Shown in pieces: positions 1 to 9,797 of a stretch of 64,000 nucleotides of DNA (position 1 is its first letter; every line of letters starts with the position of its first letter). Source of the stretch: Candidatus Odyssella thessalonicensis L13 (GTDB lineage Bacteria > Pseudomonadota > Alphaproteobacteria > Paracaedibacterales > Paracaedibacteraceae). The position numbers were made by a program, and so were the translations under genes. Below the pieces are notes generated by a model that was not told the origin of the DNA, searched no databases, and was given only the letters and a program-made list of their open reading frames with translations. The DNA is taken from contig NZ_AEWF01000004.1 of the NCBI RefSeq assembly GCF_000190415.1, positions 186,001 to 250,000 of the forward strand. Direction: 5' to 3'.

Positions 1-1722
1 CTTGGTTAAGGTTAAGGTATGGTTGCCTTGATGCGGACCCGCCCCTTTTAAATCGACCACTCGACTGCCTTTGATAAGGATAAGAGTATCATTGCCAGCA
101 TTTTTTTTCTTTTTACCGTCATTAGCATGCAGAGTAACTTTCCTGTCGCCACACATGATATCAGTGGTGTCATCTTCATCATTTATTCTTAAAGTACGAT
201 TATCCTCCACAATCGTATTCATATCCTTTTGAGCGTGTACAAATATCTCTTCCTTGCCTTTGAGATCTTCGAAGCGGATCTCGTTAAAACCTTGCCCGCC
301 CTTTGTGGTATTTGATCTAATGGTGCTTTTTGTGGGCTCGCTCTTGGCATAGGGGGGGATATGATCGCTGTTATAAACGCAGCCGGTGATCAAAGGGCGA
401 TCAGGATCCCCTTCTAGAAAAGTTACCACCACTTCCATGCCGATCCGTGGTGTCCATAAACCGCCCCAGCCGCTACTTGCCCACAGTTGAGCAACGCGTA
501 TCCAACAGGAACTTTTTTCATCATTGCTTCCTTTTTGATCCCAGTGGAATTTAACCTTAATACGCCCATATTCATCACACCATATTTCTTCACCAGCCTT
601 ACCAGTAACCTTGGCTGTTTGGGTCGATGCTATGGTCGGTTTAGGCGTTATTAAAGGTGCCCTAAAGGGTATATGCGCAGGAAAAGCCTCAAATTTATTG
701 CTGTAAATTTGTTCCTCCGGCTGGGCCAGCATGTTAATTTCATGGATAACGCGGTATACGATAAAATCAGAATTTAAAGAGTGACGAGGATGATCCGTGA
801 CCTTAAAGCTATGCATCGGCGCCAGGAGAGGGGCTGTTGACACACCGGTGATCATCTCTTTGCGCCATTCTAATTCTTGAATGCGATGTGTTGCTACCTG
901 ATCTCCGGTTTCGTTCGCTTTATAATAGCCGGGGTAGCGATAAACTGTTAATCCGCTACCTTTGCCCTCCATTGTGCTAAATAACTTTGTCGAGGCAGTT
1001 TCAAAGTTATAATCAGCTGTTTGAAATTTCTTTGAAACAATTTGCTGGGCATAGGTGATGAATTGAATCTGATCAAAATAGGGTTGCGCCGCAAGAGCTG
1101 GCGTCATCGGTAGTCGACTATAGATTTTATGAGCGGCGGCCGATTTATCACAGAGAATCATTTTCTCCCCCGCTGCGGAATGCTCAAAGAAGTAGAAAAT
1201 CCCTTCTTCTTCCATAAGACGTGAGGCAAAATCAAAGTAGCTTTCTCGGTATTGTACACAATATTCACGTCGGCTGCGGCCGCAGGAGGTTGTCATATCA
1301 GACTTATGTTTGACCCCATTTTCTGATAACATTGAATTAATAATATCGATTGCTGTTTTCTGCTGAAAGATCTGATGATCCTCACTAAACTTAAGTAACC
1401 AAAATTTTGGATAGACTTTAGCGGTGTAGCGAGTTAAGTCAATCTTGTTGCCAGCGTCCCTAGTGTTAACCGTAAATCCTTGGGAAAATTCGCCAACAAT
1501 GCCACAAAAATAACGTGAATGGCCCTGATATTTAAATTCTATCTTTACATCGTGTCCAATTATTTTATCAAAAGGGATACTATGGTTAATAGAGTGCATT
1601 TCAAGCTCTAAGGTAAAGGGCTCAGAAATGGCCTCGATCATTCTTAAGCGATCAATAACTAACACGTTGGCCCCTAAAGGCGTCGTTAAAATTAAGCTTA
1701 AATCGGAATGTTCTTTATACAT
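1..1722 (-). CDS. vgrG: Type VI secretion tip protein VgrG (3' end cut by window edge)
   Basis: VgrG is the trimeric spike at the tip of the type VI secretion tube and carries effectors into target cells. Translation from the ATG at 1722 gives at least 574 residues. The N-terminal half has the phage gp27-like fold signature (early 'LGANVLVIDRL', then 'YFDFASRLMEEEGIFYFFEH'). It is followed by the gp5 OB-fold signature ('DEYGRIKVKFHWD', 'WASSGWGGLWTPRIGMEV', 'GDPDRPLITGCVYN'). The part nearest the edge starts the beta-helical needle. The C-terminus, where an effector extension would lie, is outside the window. No other T6SS gene is visible here. Family assignment is firm. Confidence 0.93.
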   Translation of the reverse strand, partial: MYKEHSDLSLILTTPLGANVLVIDRLRMIEAISEPFTLELEMHSINHSIPFDKIIGHDVKIEFKYQGHSRYFCGIVGEFSQGFTVNTRDAGNKIDLTRYTAKVYPKFWLLKFSEDHQIFQQKTAIDIINSMLSENGVKHKSDMTTSCGRSRREYCVQYRESYFDFASRLMEEEGIFYFFEHSAAGEKMILCDKSAAAHKIYSRLPMTPALAAQPYFDQIQFITYAQQIVSKKFQTADYNFETASTKLFSTMEGKGSGLTVYRYPGYYKANETGDQVATHRIQELEWRKEMITGVSTAPLLAPMHSFKVTDHPRHSLNSDFIVYRVIHEINMLAQPEEQIYSNKFEAFPAHIPFRAPLITPKPTIASTQTAKVTGKAGEEIWCDEYGRIKVKFHWDQKGSNDEKSSCWIRVAQLWASSGWGGLWTPRIGMEVVVTFLEGDPDRPLITGCVYNSDHIPPYAKSEPTKSTIRSNTTKGGQGFNEIRFEDLKGKEEIFVHAQKDMNTIVEDNRTLRINDEDDTTDIMCGDRKVTLHANDGKKKKNAGNDTLILIKGSRVVDLKGAGPHQGNHTLTLTK

Positions 1723-1952
1723 AGTTTCCTCACGCTTATTCAGATTCTATCTTCCTCTTAAATCGGCAGCTTCTCAATACTAAATTGCAATATATGCAAA
1801 ATTGTGTGTTTTTCCAGGCACAGGTAATTCGATTTTAATTTTTCTAAAATTCTTTTTTGTTGTATCTAATACTAAAAAAATTTTAGATAAGATGTGTGAA
1901 TTGCGCTTGAGCTTTAAAGCTGTGAGCGTAAGTGAAAAAAGAGGAGTTTAAA

Positions 1953-2582
1953 ATGAAGAGATTTGCTTTAGCTTTGGTTGCTGCAGCTGCAGTTTCTGGT
2001 GCTCATGCTGAGATGGGTACAGGTCTGTATCTAGGTGTTAACGGTGCGATGAATGCTTTTGCTGCAGATGCAAGAGTGATTTCCAATTCATATATTGGTA
2101 CACAGAAATTTAATTTAGGCCGTCATCACGCTGGTGCTGGTCTGTATGTCGGATACGGTATTTCTTCTGGCTGCATGTTCTATGCTGGCGAAATTGGGTA
2201 TCAATTTGCAAATGCAAGCATGAACTTTGATTCCTCAAGTTTGGGTCTAGCTGCTAGCTTTGAACATAAAAATCAGTTCAACTTTGCTTTCCGTATGGGC
2301 TACAAGTTTACACCAGCAACCATCGGTTATGTTCGTCTAGGCGGAGACTGGGGTAAATTTAAGCTACGCACCAACTATCCTTCCTTAAGCGATAGTAAGT
2401 CACGCCTGAGCTTTGCCCCTGGTCTGGGAATGGAAACAGCCTTTGGACGGAACTGGGTTGGCCGTTTGGAATGGGCTTATGGTCTAACTAAAGAATATAA
2501 GCGCAGCCTTACCACCATTGGTGTGAAGCTGGATTCAATCCATATGAATTCCACCAAGCTGGGTATTGCTTATAAATTCTAA
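1953..2582 (+). CDS. Outer-membrane beta-barrel protein (opacity/OmpA-barrel type)
   Basis: Small porin-like surface protein of 209 residues. The ATG at 1953 is chosen because GAGGAG lies 6 bases upstream and a typical signal peptide follows (MKRFALAL...SGAHA, cleavage expected after residue 19). A GTG 21 bases upstream would add seven charged residues in front of the signal. The mature part is rich in alternating aromatic, glycine and polar residues typical of eight-stranded barrels. It ends in phenylalanine (LGIAYKF), the usual last residue of outer-membrane barrels recognised by BamA. It is a single-gene unit closed by a terminator. The precise function cannot be told. Confidence 0.8.
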   Translation: MKRFALALVAAAAVSGAHAEMGTGLYLGVNGAMNAFAADARVISNSYIGTQKFNLGRHHAGAGLYVGYGISSGCMFYAGEIGYQFANASMNFDSSSLGLAASFEHKNQFNFAFRMGYKFTPATIGYVRLGGDWGKFKLRTNYPSLSDSKSRLSFAPGLGMETAFGRNWVGRLEWAYGLTKEYKRSLTTIGVKLDSIHMNSTKLGIAYKF

Positions 2583-2602
2583 GCTTGCCTTATCTTAAAA
2601 AT

Positions 2603-2633
2603 GAACCCTCTGCCACAAGCAGGGGGTTTTTTG
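2603..2633 (+). terminator. Rho-independent terminator after the beta-barrel gene
   Basis: CCCTCTGC and GCAGGGGG pair around a short CACAA-type loop and are followed directly by a run of six T. It sits about 20 bases after the stop codon of the barrel gene. Confidence 0.85.
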
Positions 2634-2655
2634 CATCTTATAATTGGGAGTTAAT

Positions 2656-2847
2656 ATGACGGTCCTCTTCTCTTTAATCAGGGCTCTTTTAAAATCACTT
2701 AAAGTTGCAAGAACTTTCAAGCTGCCTCAAAAGGAGCTCACTTTAAAGCCCACCTCAATACAGTTATTAGGCCCCACGATAATCTTCCTTAGTAAGGCTG
2801 GCAAGCGGAGAAGTAGAGAAGATACCCGCATGGAAGGGGAGGTTTAA
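2656..2847 (+). CDS. Possible small basic protein, unrecognised
   Basis: An open frame of 63 residues begins at ATG 2656 with GGGAG five bases upstream. The product starts with a hydrophobic stretch (MTVLFSLIRALLKSL) and becomes strongly basic and charged toward the C-terminus. It resembles no family I know. The 330-base stretch from 2634 to the prfA stop holds nothing else convincing. The good ribosome site is the only real support, so this may be chance. Confidence 0.22.
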   Translation: MTVLFSLIRALLKSLKVARTFKLPQKELTLKPTSIQLLGPTIIFLSKAGKRRSREDTRMEGEV

Positions 2848-3029
2848 ATTCTTCTCTGTAAAGAGGGTTAGTGCCCCGTAAGACTAAGGGATGAGCAAGA
2901 AAAGCTGCCGCTCCGCTTAGCGAGGTAAAGCTAAACGCTAGGAAATCATCAGAAAGTTACTTTGTTTCTACAGTAGAAGTTTTAGGTCTAAGGCGTCGAC
3001 TATTCTGCAGCCTCTCCGCCACGCTCTTT

Positions 3030-4118
3030 TTATTCCTCAGTGGCCTCAGCAAGCCTGGTGGCTTGGTCTTCCGAGATTAGCACTTCAATCATTTCGTTTA
3101 AGCATTCACCTTCCATAATCAGATCAATTTTATAGAGAGTCAGGTTTATACGGTGATCTGTAACTCGCCCTTGCGGGAAGTTATAAGTGCGTATGCGCTC
3201 TGAGCGGTCGCCGGAGCCAATTTGATTGCGCCGGTTAGCTGATCGTTCCATTTCTTTGCGCAGGCGTTCTGCTTCATAAAGGCGCGCCCGCAACACTTTC
3301 ATGGCCTTGGCTCGGTTTTTGTGCTGGGAACGTTCGTCCTGCTGCGTGACCACAATCCCTGAGGGAATGTGCGTAATACGGACAGCACTGTCGGTGGTGT
3401 TAACGTGTTGTCCCCCAGCCCCTGAAGCACGGTAAACATCAATTTGGAGATCCTTTTCATCAATGTGAATGTCGACCTCTTCGGCTTCCGGCAGCACGGC
3501 CACGGTGGCAGCTGAGGTGTGAATTCGCCCACTGGCCTCTGTTTCCGGCACTCGCTGAACACGATGCACCCCCGACTCAAACTTTAACCGAGAAAACACG
3601 CCCTTGCCCATAATTGAGGCGCTGGCTTCCTTAATCGCCCCTAATCCAGTCTCGTTTAAGCTTAAAACTTCAAATTTCCAGCCTTGGTTGGCGGCAAACC
3701 GTTGGTACATGCGAAATAGATCAGCTGCAAACAAACCGGCTTCTTCACCGCCGGTACCGGCCCGAACTTCCAGGATTGCGTTGCGTTCGTCGGCTTCATC
3801 TTTGGGTAAAAGCAGGATCTTAATCTGATGTTCCTGATGCGGTAGCTTCTCTTTGAGCTGCTCAAGTTCTTGTTTAGCAAACTCGCGCATCTCAGCATCC
3901 ATATCTTTGTCAGCAATCATCGCTTCAAGATCTTGAATCTCGCGCTCAGTTTTCCGGACCTCTTCAATGGCCTCAACCACAGGGGTCATATCAGAATATT
4001 CTTTCGATAAACGGCCAAATTCTTTGGGATCAGACATCTCTGATTTTGCCAGAATATCTCGGAGTTCATGATAGCGAGTTATGACTTTATCTAATTTTGC
4101 TGCTAACGCCACGGTCAA
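3030..4118 (-). CDS. prfA: Peptide chain release factor 1 (RF1)
   Basis: RF1 reads UAA and UAG in the ribosomal A site and triggers release of the finished protein. The 362 residues match the usual family length. The stop-codon recognition tripeptide P-x-T is present as PET (about residues 191-193, in [10 protein letters not shown]). The catalytic GGQ loop is at 235-237 (SGAGGQHVN). It lies 10 bases downstream of hisS and is probably cotranscribed with it. The prmC methylase that modifies the GGQ glutamine often follows prfA in alphaproteobacteria. It is not found here; the downstream 180 bases have no open reading frame for it. Confidence 0.97.
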   Translation of the reverse strand: MTVALAAKLDKVITRYHELRDILAKSEMSDPKEFGRLSKEYSDMTPVVEAIEEVRKTEREIQDLEAMIADKDMDAEMREFAKQELEQLKEKLPHQEHQIKILLLPKDEADERNAILEVRAGTGGEEAGLFAADLFRMYQRFAANQGWKFEVLSLNETGLGAIKEASASIMGKGVFSRLKFESGVHRVQRVPETEASGRIHTSAATVAVLPEAEEVDIHIDEKDLQIDVYRASGAGGQHVNTTDSAVRITHIPSGIVVTQQDERSQHKNRAKAMKVLRARLYEAERLRKEMERSANRRNQIGSGDRSERIRTYNFPQGRVTDHRINLTLYKIDLIMEGECLNEMIEVLISEDQATRLAEATEE

Positions 4119-4128
4119 TCCTATTTGC

Positions 4129-5376
4129 TTAGATTAAGTTGCTAAGATAATCTGAAATTTCAGAAATTGCGACTAATTTTTGCTCTCCGGTATCCAGATC
4201 CTTAATAATTGCCTGGGATGTTGTCAGTTCTTCATCACCAATCATAATGGCATAGCGAGCATTAATTTTATTAGCTCGCTTAAGGCGTTTGCCAACATTG
4301 CCACTGTAAGCAATGTCAGTCATCAGTTGTCTATCTCTAAGCTGCATGGTCAGGTTAAAGCAACAGGAGAATGCAGCCTCACCCACGGGAATAACCGCAA
4401 TAGGACGATCGTGACCGTCAAGAGCAGGCAGCAATAATGCCAGCCGTTCAATTCCCAAGGCCCAGCCTATTCCCGGCGTCTCTGGGCCGCCCATTTGGCT
4501 CATAAGCCCATCATAGCGCCCCCCCGCTAAAACCGTGCCTTGGGCGCCCAGCTCAGTGGTGACAAACTCAAATGCGGTATGATTGTAATAGTCTAGGCCA
4601 CGGACTAGTCGACGATTAATCTGATATGAAATATTGAGCGCATCTAGGCCTTGGCAGACTTGAGCAAAAAAGGTACTTGAGGTCTCATTGAGATAATTTT
4701 CAAATTGAGGAGCGTTGGCAACAAGAGCCCGGTCACCTTCATCTTTAGAATCGAGAATCCGCAGCGGGTTGCGCAGTAACCGGTCTTGACTGTCTTTGGA
4801 GAGCTGGTTCTGATACGGTGTAAAGTAGTCAATTAAAGCTTGACGGTAATTTTGGCGAGATTCAGTGTCTCCCAGCGTATTAATTTCTAGGGTCGTCTTT
4901 TCGAGCACCCCCAGCGCCTTTAACACCTGTGTGCCTAAAGCGATGGTCTCCACATCACTGTAAGGATGAGCAATTCCTAAACATTCCACGCCTAATTGGT
5001 GAAATTGACGCCTCCGGCCGAGTTGCGGCCGTTCATAACGGAACATAGGGCCGCTGTAAATTAATTTGAGGGGCAGATGTTGCGTCAACCCGTTTGAGAT
5101 GACGGCTCTTAAGGTTCCCGCTGTCCCTTCAGGGCGTAGAGTAACCTCTTCACCCCCTCGGTCTTCAAAGGTATACATCTCCTTGCCGACAATGTCAGAG
5201 GTCTCGCCAATGGTCCGCTTGAAAACCGCTGTCGATTCAAAAATTGGTGTGGCTATAGGCTCATAGCCATAGGAGTGAGCAATGGTTTGAGCTGTTTGGA
5301 TAATATGAGCATGGCGACGGTATTCATCACCAATTAAATCTTGAGTTCCGCGGGGTGGTTGCAATTTTTCAGTCAT
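4129..5376 (-). CDS. hisS: Histidyl-tRNA synthetase
   Basis: Class II synthetase charging tRNA-His. The 415 residues are the normal length. Visible signatures are the N-terminal [10 protein letters not shown], the class II motif 2 region ([15 protein letters not shown]), the HisA motif (LVRGLDYYN), AGGRYDGL, and motif 3 ([11 protein letters not shown]). The C-terminal anticodon-binding domain follows from about residue 325. It is first gene of a hisS-prfA pair on the minus strand; upstream is a 400-base gap toward the divergent symporter gene. Confidence 0.97.
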   Translation of the reverse strand: MTEKLQPPRGTQDLIGDEYRRHAHIIQTAQTIAHSYGYEPIATPIFESTAVFKRTIGETSDIVGKEMYTFEDRGGEEVTLRPEGTAGTLRAVISNGLTQHLPLKLIYSGPMFRYERPQLGRRRQFHQLGVECLGIAHPYSDVETIALGTQVLKALGVLEKTTLEINTLGDTESRQNYRQALIDYFTPYQNQLSKDSQDRLLRNPLRILDSKDEGDRALVANAPQFENYLNETSSTFFAQVCQGLDALNISYQINRRLVRGLDYYNHTAFEFVTTELGAQGTVLAGGRYDGLMSQMGGPETPGIGWALGIERLALLLPALDGHDRPIAVIPVGEAAFSCCFNLTMQLRDRQLMTDIAYSGNVGKRLKRANKINARYAIMIGDEELTTSQAIIKDLDTGEQKLVAISEISDYLSNLI

Positions 5377-5781
5377 TATAAGCTCAAGTGTTATTCTCGT
5401 TTATTCCTTTGTATCATAAAGATCTATCGTGCATCTAGTTTCTTTGCGGAAAAGTCGCTTGATAATATTTGAACAGCGACTAAACTGGGGAGCATATTTT
5501 GGGCTATAAAAAGAAAGAACGAGACTTAAAAAACAGAGATGATATATGGTTGGATCCTTTGTTGGTTCATGTATTCCTTCAAATTCTTATTGATTGTGGC
5601 CAATAAAACATCATAGTGTTGACAATATGATTTAAGTAACAACGCAGAGTTGGTATGTTTAGTGTGAGGCTTACATTCTTATCATTTATTACTCTGTCCG
5701 CTTAGGCGGATTGCTTTAGTCTTATTAAATTTCCTTGTAATTATTGGTTTAATTCCTACCTCTGAGATGAGGAGCTAAATA
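5377..5781. other. Intergenic region between divergent hisS and symporter gene
   Basis: About 400 AT-rich bases with no open frame of note and no tRNA. A small perfect inverted repeat (TCCGC-TTAG-GCGGA) lies at about 5697-5710, upstream of the symporter. It has no following T run, so I do not call it a terminator. Promoters for both flanking genes should be here but no clear -35/-10 pair stands out. Confidence 0.4.
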
Positions 5782-6996
5782 ATGTTAAAAAGTTTGCCTT
5801 TCCAGTTAATTGTATGTGTTCTGCTGGCATTTTTTATGGCCGGGTCTTTGGATGTGTCTCACGCTTCATTTTTTTATAGCTTAAGTTGCGCCCTTAAAGA
5901 TTTTTTGATGATGATTTTGCCGGCCGTCATTATCAGTTATATGGCCTCTTCCATCCTGTCGCTAGAGCAGAAAGCGCCGCTGTTAATCATCAGTATTCTT
6001 TTGCTCGTCTGCCTTTCTAACATCGTTGCCGTTTTTACTTCTTATGGTGTCAGCCTGCTCGCTCTTCCCTTCGTCACGGGTGGCAAGGCCATCAACTTAG
6101 CAACCTCGCAAGATTTGATCGAACCCTTATTTGTGGCCCCGTTTCCAAGTTGGCTCGAACCAAAATGGTCAATGATTATAGGTCTGGTATATGGGTTAGT
6201 CTTTAGTATTTCCCCTCACGCTAAAGCCGTTAGCTTTATTTTTAAACTCAGGGACGCGGTTACAACTCTTTTACAGAAAACCTTTATTCCGCTGTTGCCG
6301 GTGTATGTTTTTGGATTTGTTCTTAAAATGCAAATGGAAGGGCAATTGCCGATTTTATTTGAGACCTGTGGCCAGGTTATCTTATTAATGATGAGCGTTA
6401 TTATCGGCTATATTAGTTTAATGTATGTCCTTGCCGCTAATTTCTCTCCTAAAAAACTTGCAGGGTATATTCGACAGATTTTTCCGGCGGCCCTTACCGG
6501 ATTTACCACGATGTCCAGTGCGGCTACCATGCCTGTGACCCTGGCCGCGACAGAGGCTAACCTCCAGGATAAAAATTTTGCCCAGCTGATTATTCCCGCA
6601 ACCGTAAATATCCATCTTCTAGGCGATGCTTTAGGAATTCCTTTGTTAGGGCTTGCTACTTTGCAATTATCGGGCATGCCTTTACCTGATCTGTCTAGCT
6701 TTGCCATCTTTACCGGATTTTTCTGCATTGCTAAGTTTTCTACGGCGGGTATTCCGGGCGGTGGCATTCTGGTTTTGCTGCCTACATTGCAAACCCATTT
6801 AGGGTTGAGTGTTGAAATGACTGGATTCGTAACTACTCTTTACATTCTTCAAGATTGTATTTTCACGAGCTCAAATGTTGTTGGCAATGGCGCTTTTGCT
6901 TTACTCGTGCATCGGTTTATGAAACTGGTGGGGTTGGTGAAAGCACCTGAGGGGAATCGCTGTTCACAGCTTCCTGCTGAGCAGCAGGTTTATTAA
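5782..6996 (+). CDS. Dicarboxylate/amino acid:cation symporter family protein
   Basis: Inner-membrane transporter of 404 residues, made almost entirely of hydrophobic segments. The C-terminal half carries hallmarks of the sodium/proton-coupled dicarboxylate and glutamate carriers: a serine-rich hairpin (TTMSSAATMPVTL), NIHLLGDALGIP in the position of the family's NMDG motif region, and a glycine-rich loop (AGIPGGGILVLLP). The NMDG equivalent is altered, so the substrate and coupling ion may differ from GltP/DctA. GAGGAG lies nine bases before the ATG. The last 80 bases overlap the end of the convergent AsmA-like gene. Confidence 0.8.
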   Translation: MLKSLPFQLIVCVLLAFFMAGSLDVSHASFFYSLSCALKDFLMMILPAVIISYMASSILSLEQKAPLLIISILLLVCLSNIVAVFTSYGVSLLALPFVTGGKAINLATSQDLIEPLFVAPFPSWLEPKWSMIIGLVYGLVFSISPHAKAVSFIFKLRDAVTTLLQKTFIPLLPVYVFGFVLKMQMEGQLPILFETCGQVILLMMSVIIGYISLMYVLAANFSPKKLAGYIRQIFPAALTGFTTMSSAATMPVTLAATEANLQDKNFAQLIIPATVNIHLLGDALGIPLLGLATLQLSGMPLPDLSSFAIFTGFFCIAKFSTAGIPGGGILVLLPTLQTHLGLSVEMTGFVTTLYILQDCIFTSSNVVGNGAFALLVHRFMKLVGLVKAPEGNRCSQLPAEQQVY

Positions 6997-9709
6997 ACTT
7001 TTTAACGCCTTGGGGGGTAATGGTTGCTAATGGATTGACGACCTGGATGGCTGGGCTGTTCTTGCTTCCCTTAACGGTAAAAGTAGTGGAGAATACGCCC
7101 CGTTTCTTGTCCCCACTTAAAAAAGATCCAATTACAGGAATATTGGCCATCAACAAATTAATGCTGTTAAGGGGATAGAACTCTCCTTTGAGATCGTAGA
7201 TCTGATCTTTTATATCAATGACCCCGTTAAAATTGAGAGCAATTGAGGATCCTGAAGCATGAATGTCATCTAATTTAAGCTCATCCTTTCGCCACTGAAT
7301 CTTACCCATAATATGGTCAAAGTAGATACCTTTGCCGGATAACGTACTAAAAATTCCATCCAAGGAAGATAAAGATAAAATTTTGGCGAGAAGGGGGGCC
7401 TTTATTACGGTAACTTGGCGTAAATCAAGCTCCCCTTGGATCTGAGTTTTTTTATCGGATTCACTAATATTGCCAACAAAGTTAAGGGCTCCGCCTTCAA
7501 AATCATTATTGGGCATGAAGTAGTCTATTAAATCTCCAGCATTGTGACAGAAGAGACTAAAATACTGTTGATTATTTTTAAGGGGTGCTATATGCAGCTT
7601 CAAGACCCCAGGGCGAAGTGAATCCATGGCGAGAGAAGAGATCTTGCCATCCTCCCAGGTCAATGATGTTTCGACTTTGCCAAAGCTAAGTTTGCTGCCG
7701 AGCATCACGTTATTGATGCGCAAATTGGCCGCAGCTTTAAAGTTGTGTGGAAGGTCTTCCGTCTCTTCGGATAATTCTTGAATAATTGGGTCCAAATCTA
7801 GACGCTCCAGCGCCCCGCCAAGAGTTATTTTATCGGGCGTCCCTTTGATCAGAAGTTTTCCTTTTAAGGGGCCAATTTGCAGCGTTTCTAAAAAGAGATC
7901 TATGCCGCTGGCAGGCTTGATTTTCCCTTTGCCTTGAAGGTGGGTCTCTCCCAACACTAAGTTTAAACTATTAATGGCTAAGCTGTTGTCTTCGGTTCTT
8001 TCTGCGTTTATCACTAGATTACCTGGCTGGCCAGCCTCTTTTATAAATCGCAGCCAAGATATAGCATACTCCGTTTTACTGAGATCAGCATCAAGTAAGA
8101 TAGCGCCGTTGTGATATTCTAGCCCAAAGCTTCCCAGATAAGGATCAGCAGCATTATCATTTGCCTGGATGGTGACTTGGCTATCATGGTCGGCAAAGCT
8201 TTCGGTAGCTGAGATCCGTGCAGGATGATTAGCAACTAAACCTGTTCCGATTAATTTAAGATGATCATTAGTGACGTGCAGGTCAAATTTCCCCTTCGTC
8301 AAAGGATTGCTGATAAAGGGTTCAAGGATATCTGTTACGAGTTTAGCGTCCACAATTTGGCTGTAAGCATTGGCGCGGACGCGATCAAGAGGGAGATCTG
8401 ATTGCAGCGGAAAAGACAGCTTAAGGCGAGTGGTAGCAATGCCTTTAAATAGAGTATGATCAAGGCTAAGCTTCTGCGGTAGCTGTAATGGCTTTCTTGC
8501 CATTAAAGCCAGGGCGGACTCCAACTTGCCTTGAATCGTGAGATCAATATCCATATGCTCGTCATCTTGGTCAAGATTACTAATATTAAGATGGGCTTGG
8601 TCAATGCTTAAATCATTACATACCCCTTGTGCGGCAATAATCAAATTACTTTTAGAGTAACTACAATGTCCGCAGGCATTGGTAACAGGGGGAAGATCAC
8701 CTAAATAGGCAACAGTGACACCTTCAACATCAATGTTGCCGGCCAAGGAATCTACTTTAAAAGCAGGATCTGGGGTGAGATTTGCTTGACCTTTAAGTTG
8801 TAAAGTTGCTTGGGAGATGTGTCCTTGGGACAGATTCGTTGTTATCCAACGGCGGGCTTTTACACCCAGGGGTTTGGGCCAATAGGTATCAATCTTATCA
8901 ATAGCAAGGGTGGTTAGGTGGCCTTTAATACTGATGGTGACAGGCTGTTGTTGGTTAAGGGCAGTGGCTAGGGACTCTGCTTCAACCTCTCCTGAAATGT
9001 GAGCTTCTAGAGCGTCGCTTCTAAAGCGGACATCCGTTAAGGCAAGTTTCTTAGGGGACAACCTTGCTTGAGCTTCTGCTTGGGTGATGGTTAGCACGTG
9101 CGGGAAATAAGCCGGCAACGTCACTGTACCTTGTTTGGCATTGATATAAATATGGCCATTAATGCCCAGTCGGCCATCATAGGACCCTGATGAGGTAAGG
9201 GTAACAGGAAGGTCAATTGCCTCAAAAATGGCTAGTTGGGGAATAAGGGGAGCCATATCTTTTAAATTGCCAGTTAGCTCTTTCAACCGATAAGAAAAAG
9301 CAGGCTCTTCTAAAGAGATAGAGCCACTGAGTTCTGCAATAGGTTCATCGTTACGTTTTAGGACGGCTTTTTCAACTGTTAAGCGTTTTAAGGTTGGCGA
9401 AAGCAGGAGTAAGCGTCGCAAACTGATTCCCAATTGCATGTATTTTATTGTGGCTTCATACTTCTGGTTTTTAATCACCACACCATTAAGTTTAATGGAT
9501 AAGGGCGAGCGTAGGCCAGCCCAACGGGTTTCTCCTATGGTAATGTCTTCAGGATAATAGTGGTAATGTTCTAAAAGCCGTGTAAATTGCCCAGCTAAAG
9601 TACGCTGAACGTTTTTACTTGATAGGTAATAGGATATACTGCTTAAGGCAAGGATAAGCATTAATAAAGATAATATAATAATTTTAAAGGTTTTTTTAAG
9701 ATTATCCAT
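6917..9709 (-). CDS. AsmA/YhdP-like large envelope protein
   Basis: A 930-residue protein with one N-terminal membrane segment (about residues 8-28) and a long periplasmic body of repeating beta-strand pattern. The C-terminus contains an AsmA-like region (QIQGELDLRQVTVIKAPLLA, then a stretch like IKDQIYDLKGEFYPLNSIN). Such proteins (YhdP, TamB, AsmA relatives; DUF3971) are proposed to bridge the periplasm and move phospholipids to the outer membrane. The family is inferred from layout and C-terminal pattern; the exact member is uncertain. The 3' end runs 80 bases into the convergent symporter gene. The C-terminal tail after the AsmA region is rich in proline, serine and glutamine. Confidence 0.75.
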   Translation of the reverse strand: MDNLKKTFKIIILSLLMLILALSSISYYLSSKNVQRTLAGQFTRLLEHYHYYPEDITIGETRWAGLRSPLSIKLNGVVIKNQKYEATIKYMQLGISLRRLLLLSPTLKRLTVEKAVLKRNDEPIAELSGSISLEEPAFSYRLKELTGNLKDMAPLIPQLAIFEAIDLPVTLTSSGSYDGRLGINGHIYINAKQGTVTLPAYFPHVLTITQAEAQARLSPKKLALTDVRFRSDALEAHISGEVEAESLATALNQQQPVTISIKGHLTTLAIDKIDTYWPKPLGVKARRWITTNLSQGHISQATLQLKGQANLTPDPAFKVDSLAGNIDVEGVTVAYLGDLPPVTNACGHCSYSKSNLIIAAQGVCNDLSIDQAHLNISNLDQDDEHMDIDLTIQGKLESALALMARKPLQLPQKLSLDHTLFKGIATTRLKLSFPLQSDLPLDRVRANAYSQIVDAKLVTDILEPFISNPLTKGKFDLHVTNDHLKLIGTGLVANHPARISATESFADHDSQVTIQANDNAADPYLGSFGLEYHNGAILLDADLSKTEYAISWLRFIKEAGQPGNLVINAERTEDNSLAINSLNLVLGETHLQGKGKIKPASGIDLFLETLQIGPLKGKLLIKGTPDKITLGGALERLDLDPIIQELSEETEDLPHNFKAAANLRINNVMLGSKLSFGKVETSLTWEDGKISSLAMDSLRPGVLKLHIAPLKNNQQYFSLFCHNAGDLIDYFMPNNDFEGGALNFVGNISESDKKTQIQGELDLRQVTVIKAPLLAKILSLSSLDGIFSTLSGKGIYFDHIMGKIQWRKDELKLDDIHASGSSIALNFNGVIDIKDQIYDLKGEFYPLNSINLLMANIPVIGSFLSGDKKRGVFSTTFTVKGSKNSPAIQVVNPLATITPQGVKKFNKPAAQQEAVNSDSPQVLSPTPPVS

Positions 9710-9753
9710 TTAAAAATAGTTTAAAAATTAACAACTTATTTACATAGATCATA

Positions 9754-9759
9754 TATAAT
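9754..9759 (+). promoter_or_regulatory. Candidate -10 box of the small lipoprotein gene
   Basis: A perfect TATAAT lies about 39 bases before the lipoprotein ATG. The best upstream partner, TTAACA at 9728-9733, has a long 20-base spacer, so the promoter is plausible but not proven. Confidence 0.35.
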
Positions 9760-9797
9760 GATACTTGTAACTATCATAAGCTGATTGGAGATATAAA

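Noticed and set aside
2848-3029. Possible prmC (hemK) remnant downstream of prfA
   Set aside because: prmC often follows prfA, but none of the three minus-strand frames shows the PrmC NPPY motif or other family pattern.
5697-5710. Small inverted repeat as a terminator or regulatory site
   Set aside because: The stem is only five bases and no T run follows.
5752-5765. T-arm-like sequence suggesting a tRNA
   Set aside because: No matching acceptor stem, anticodon arm or D arm can be folded around it.
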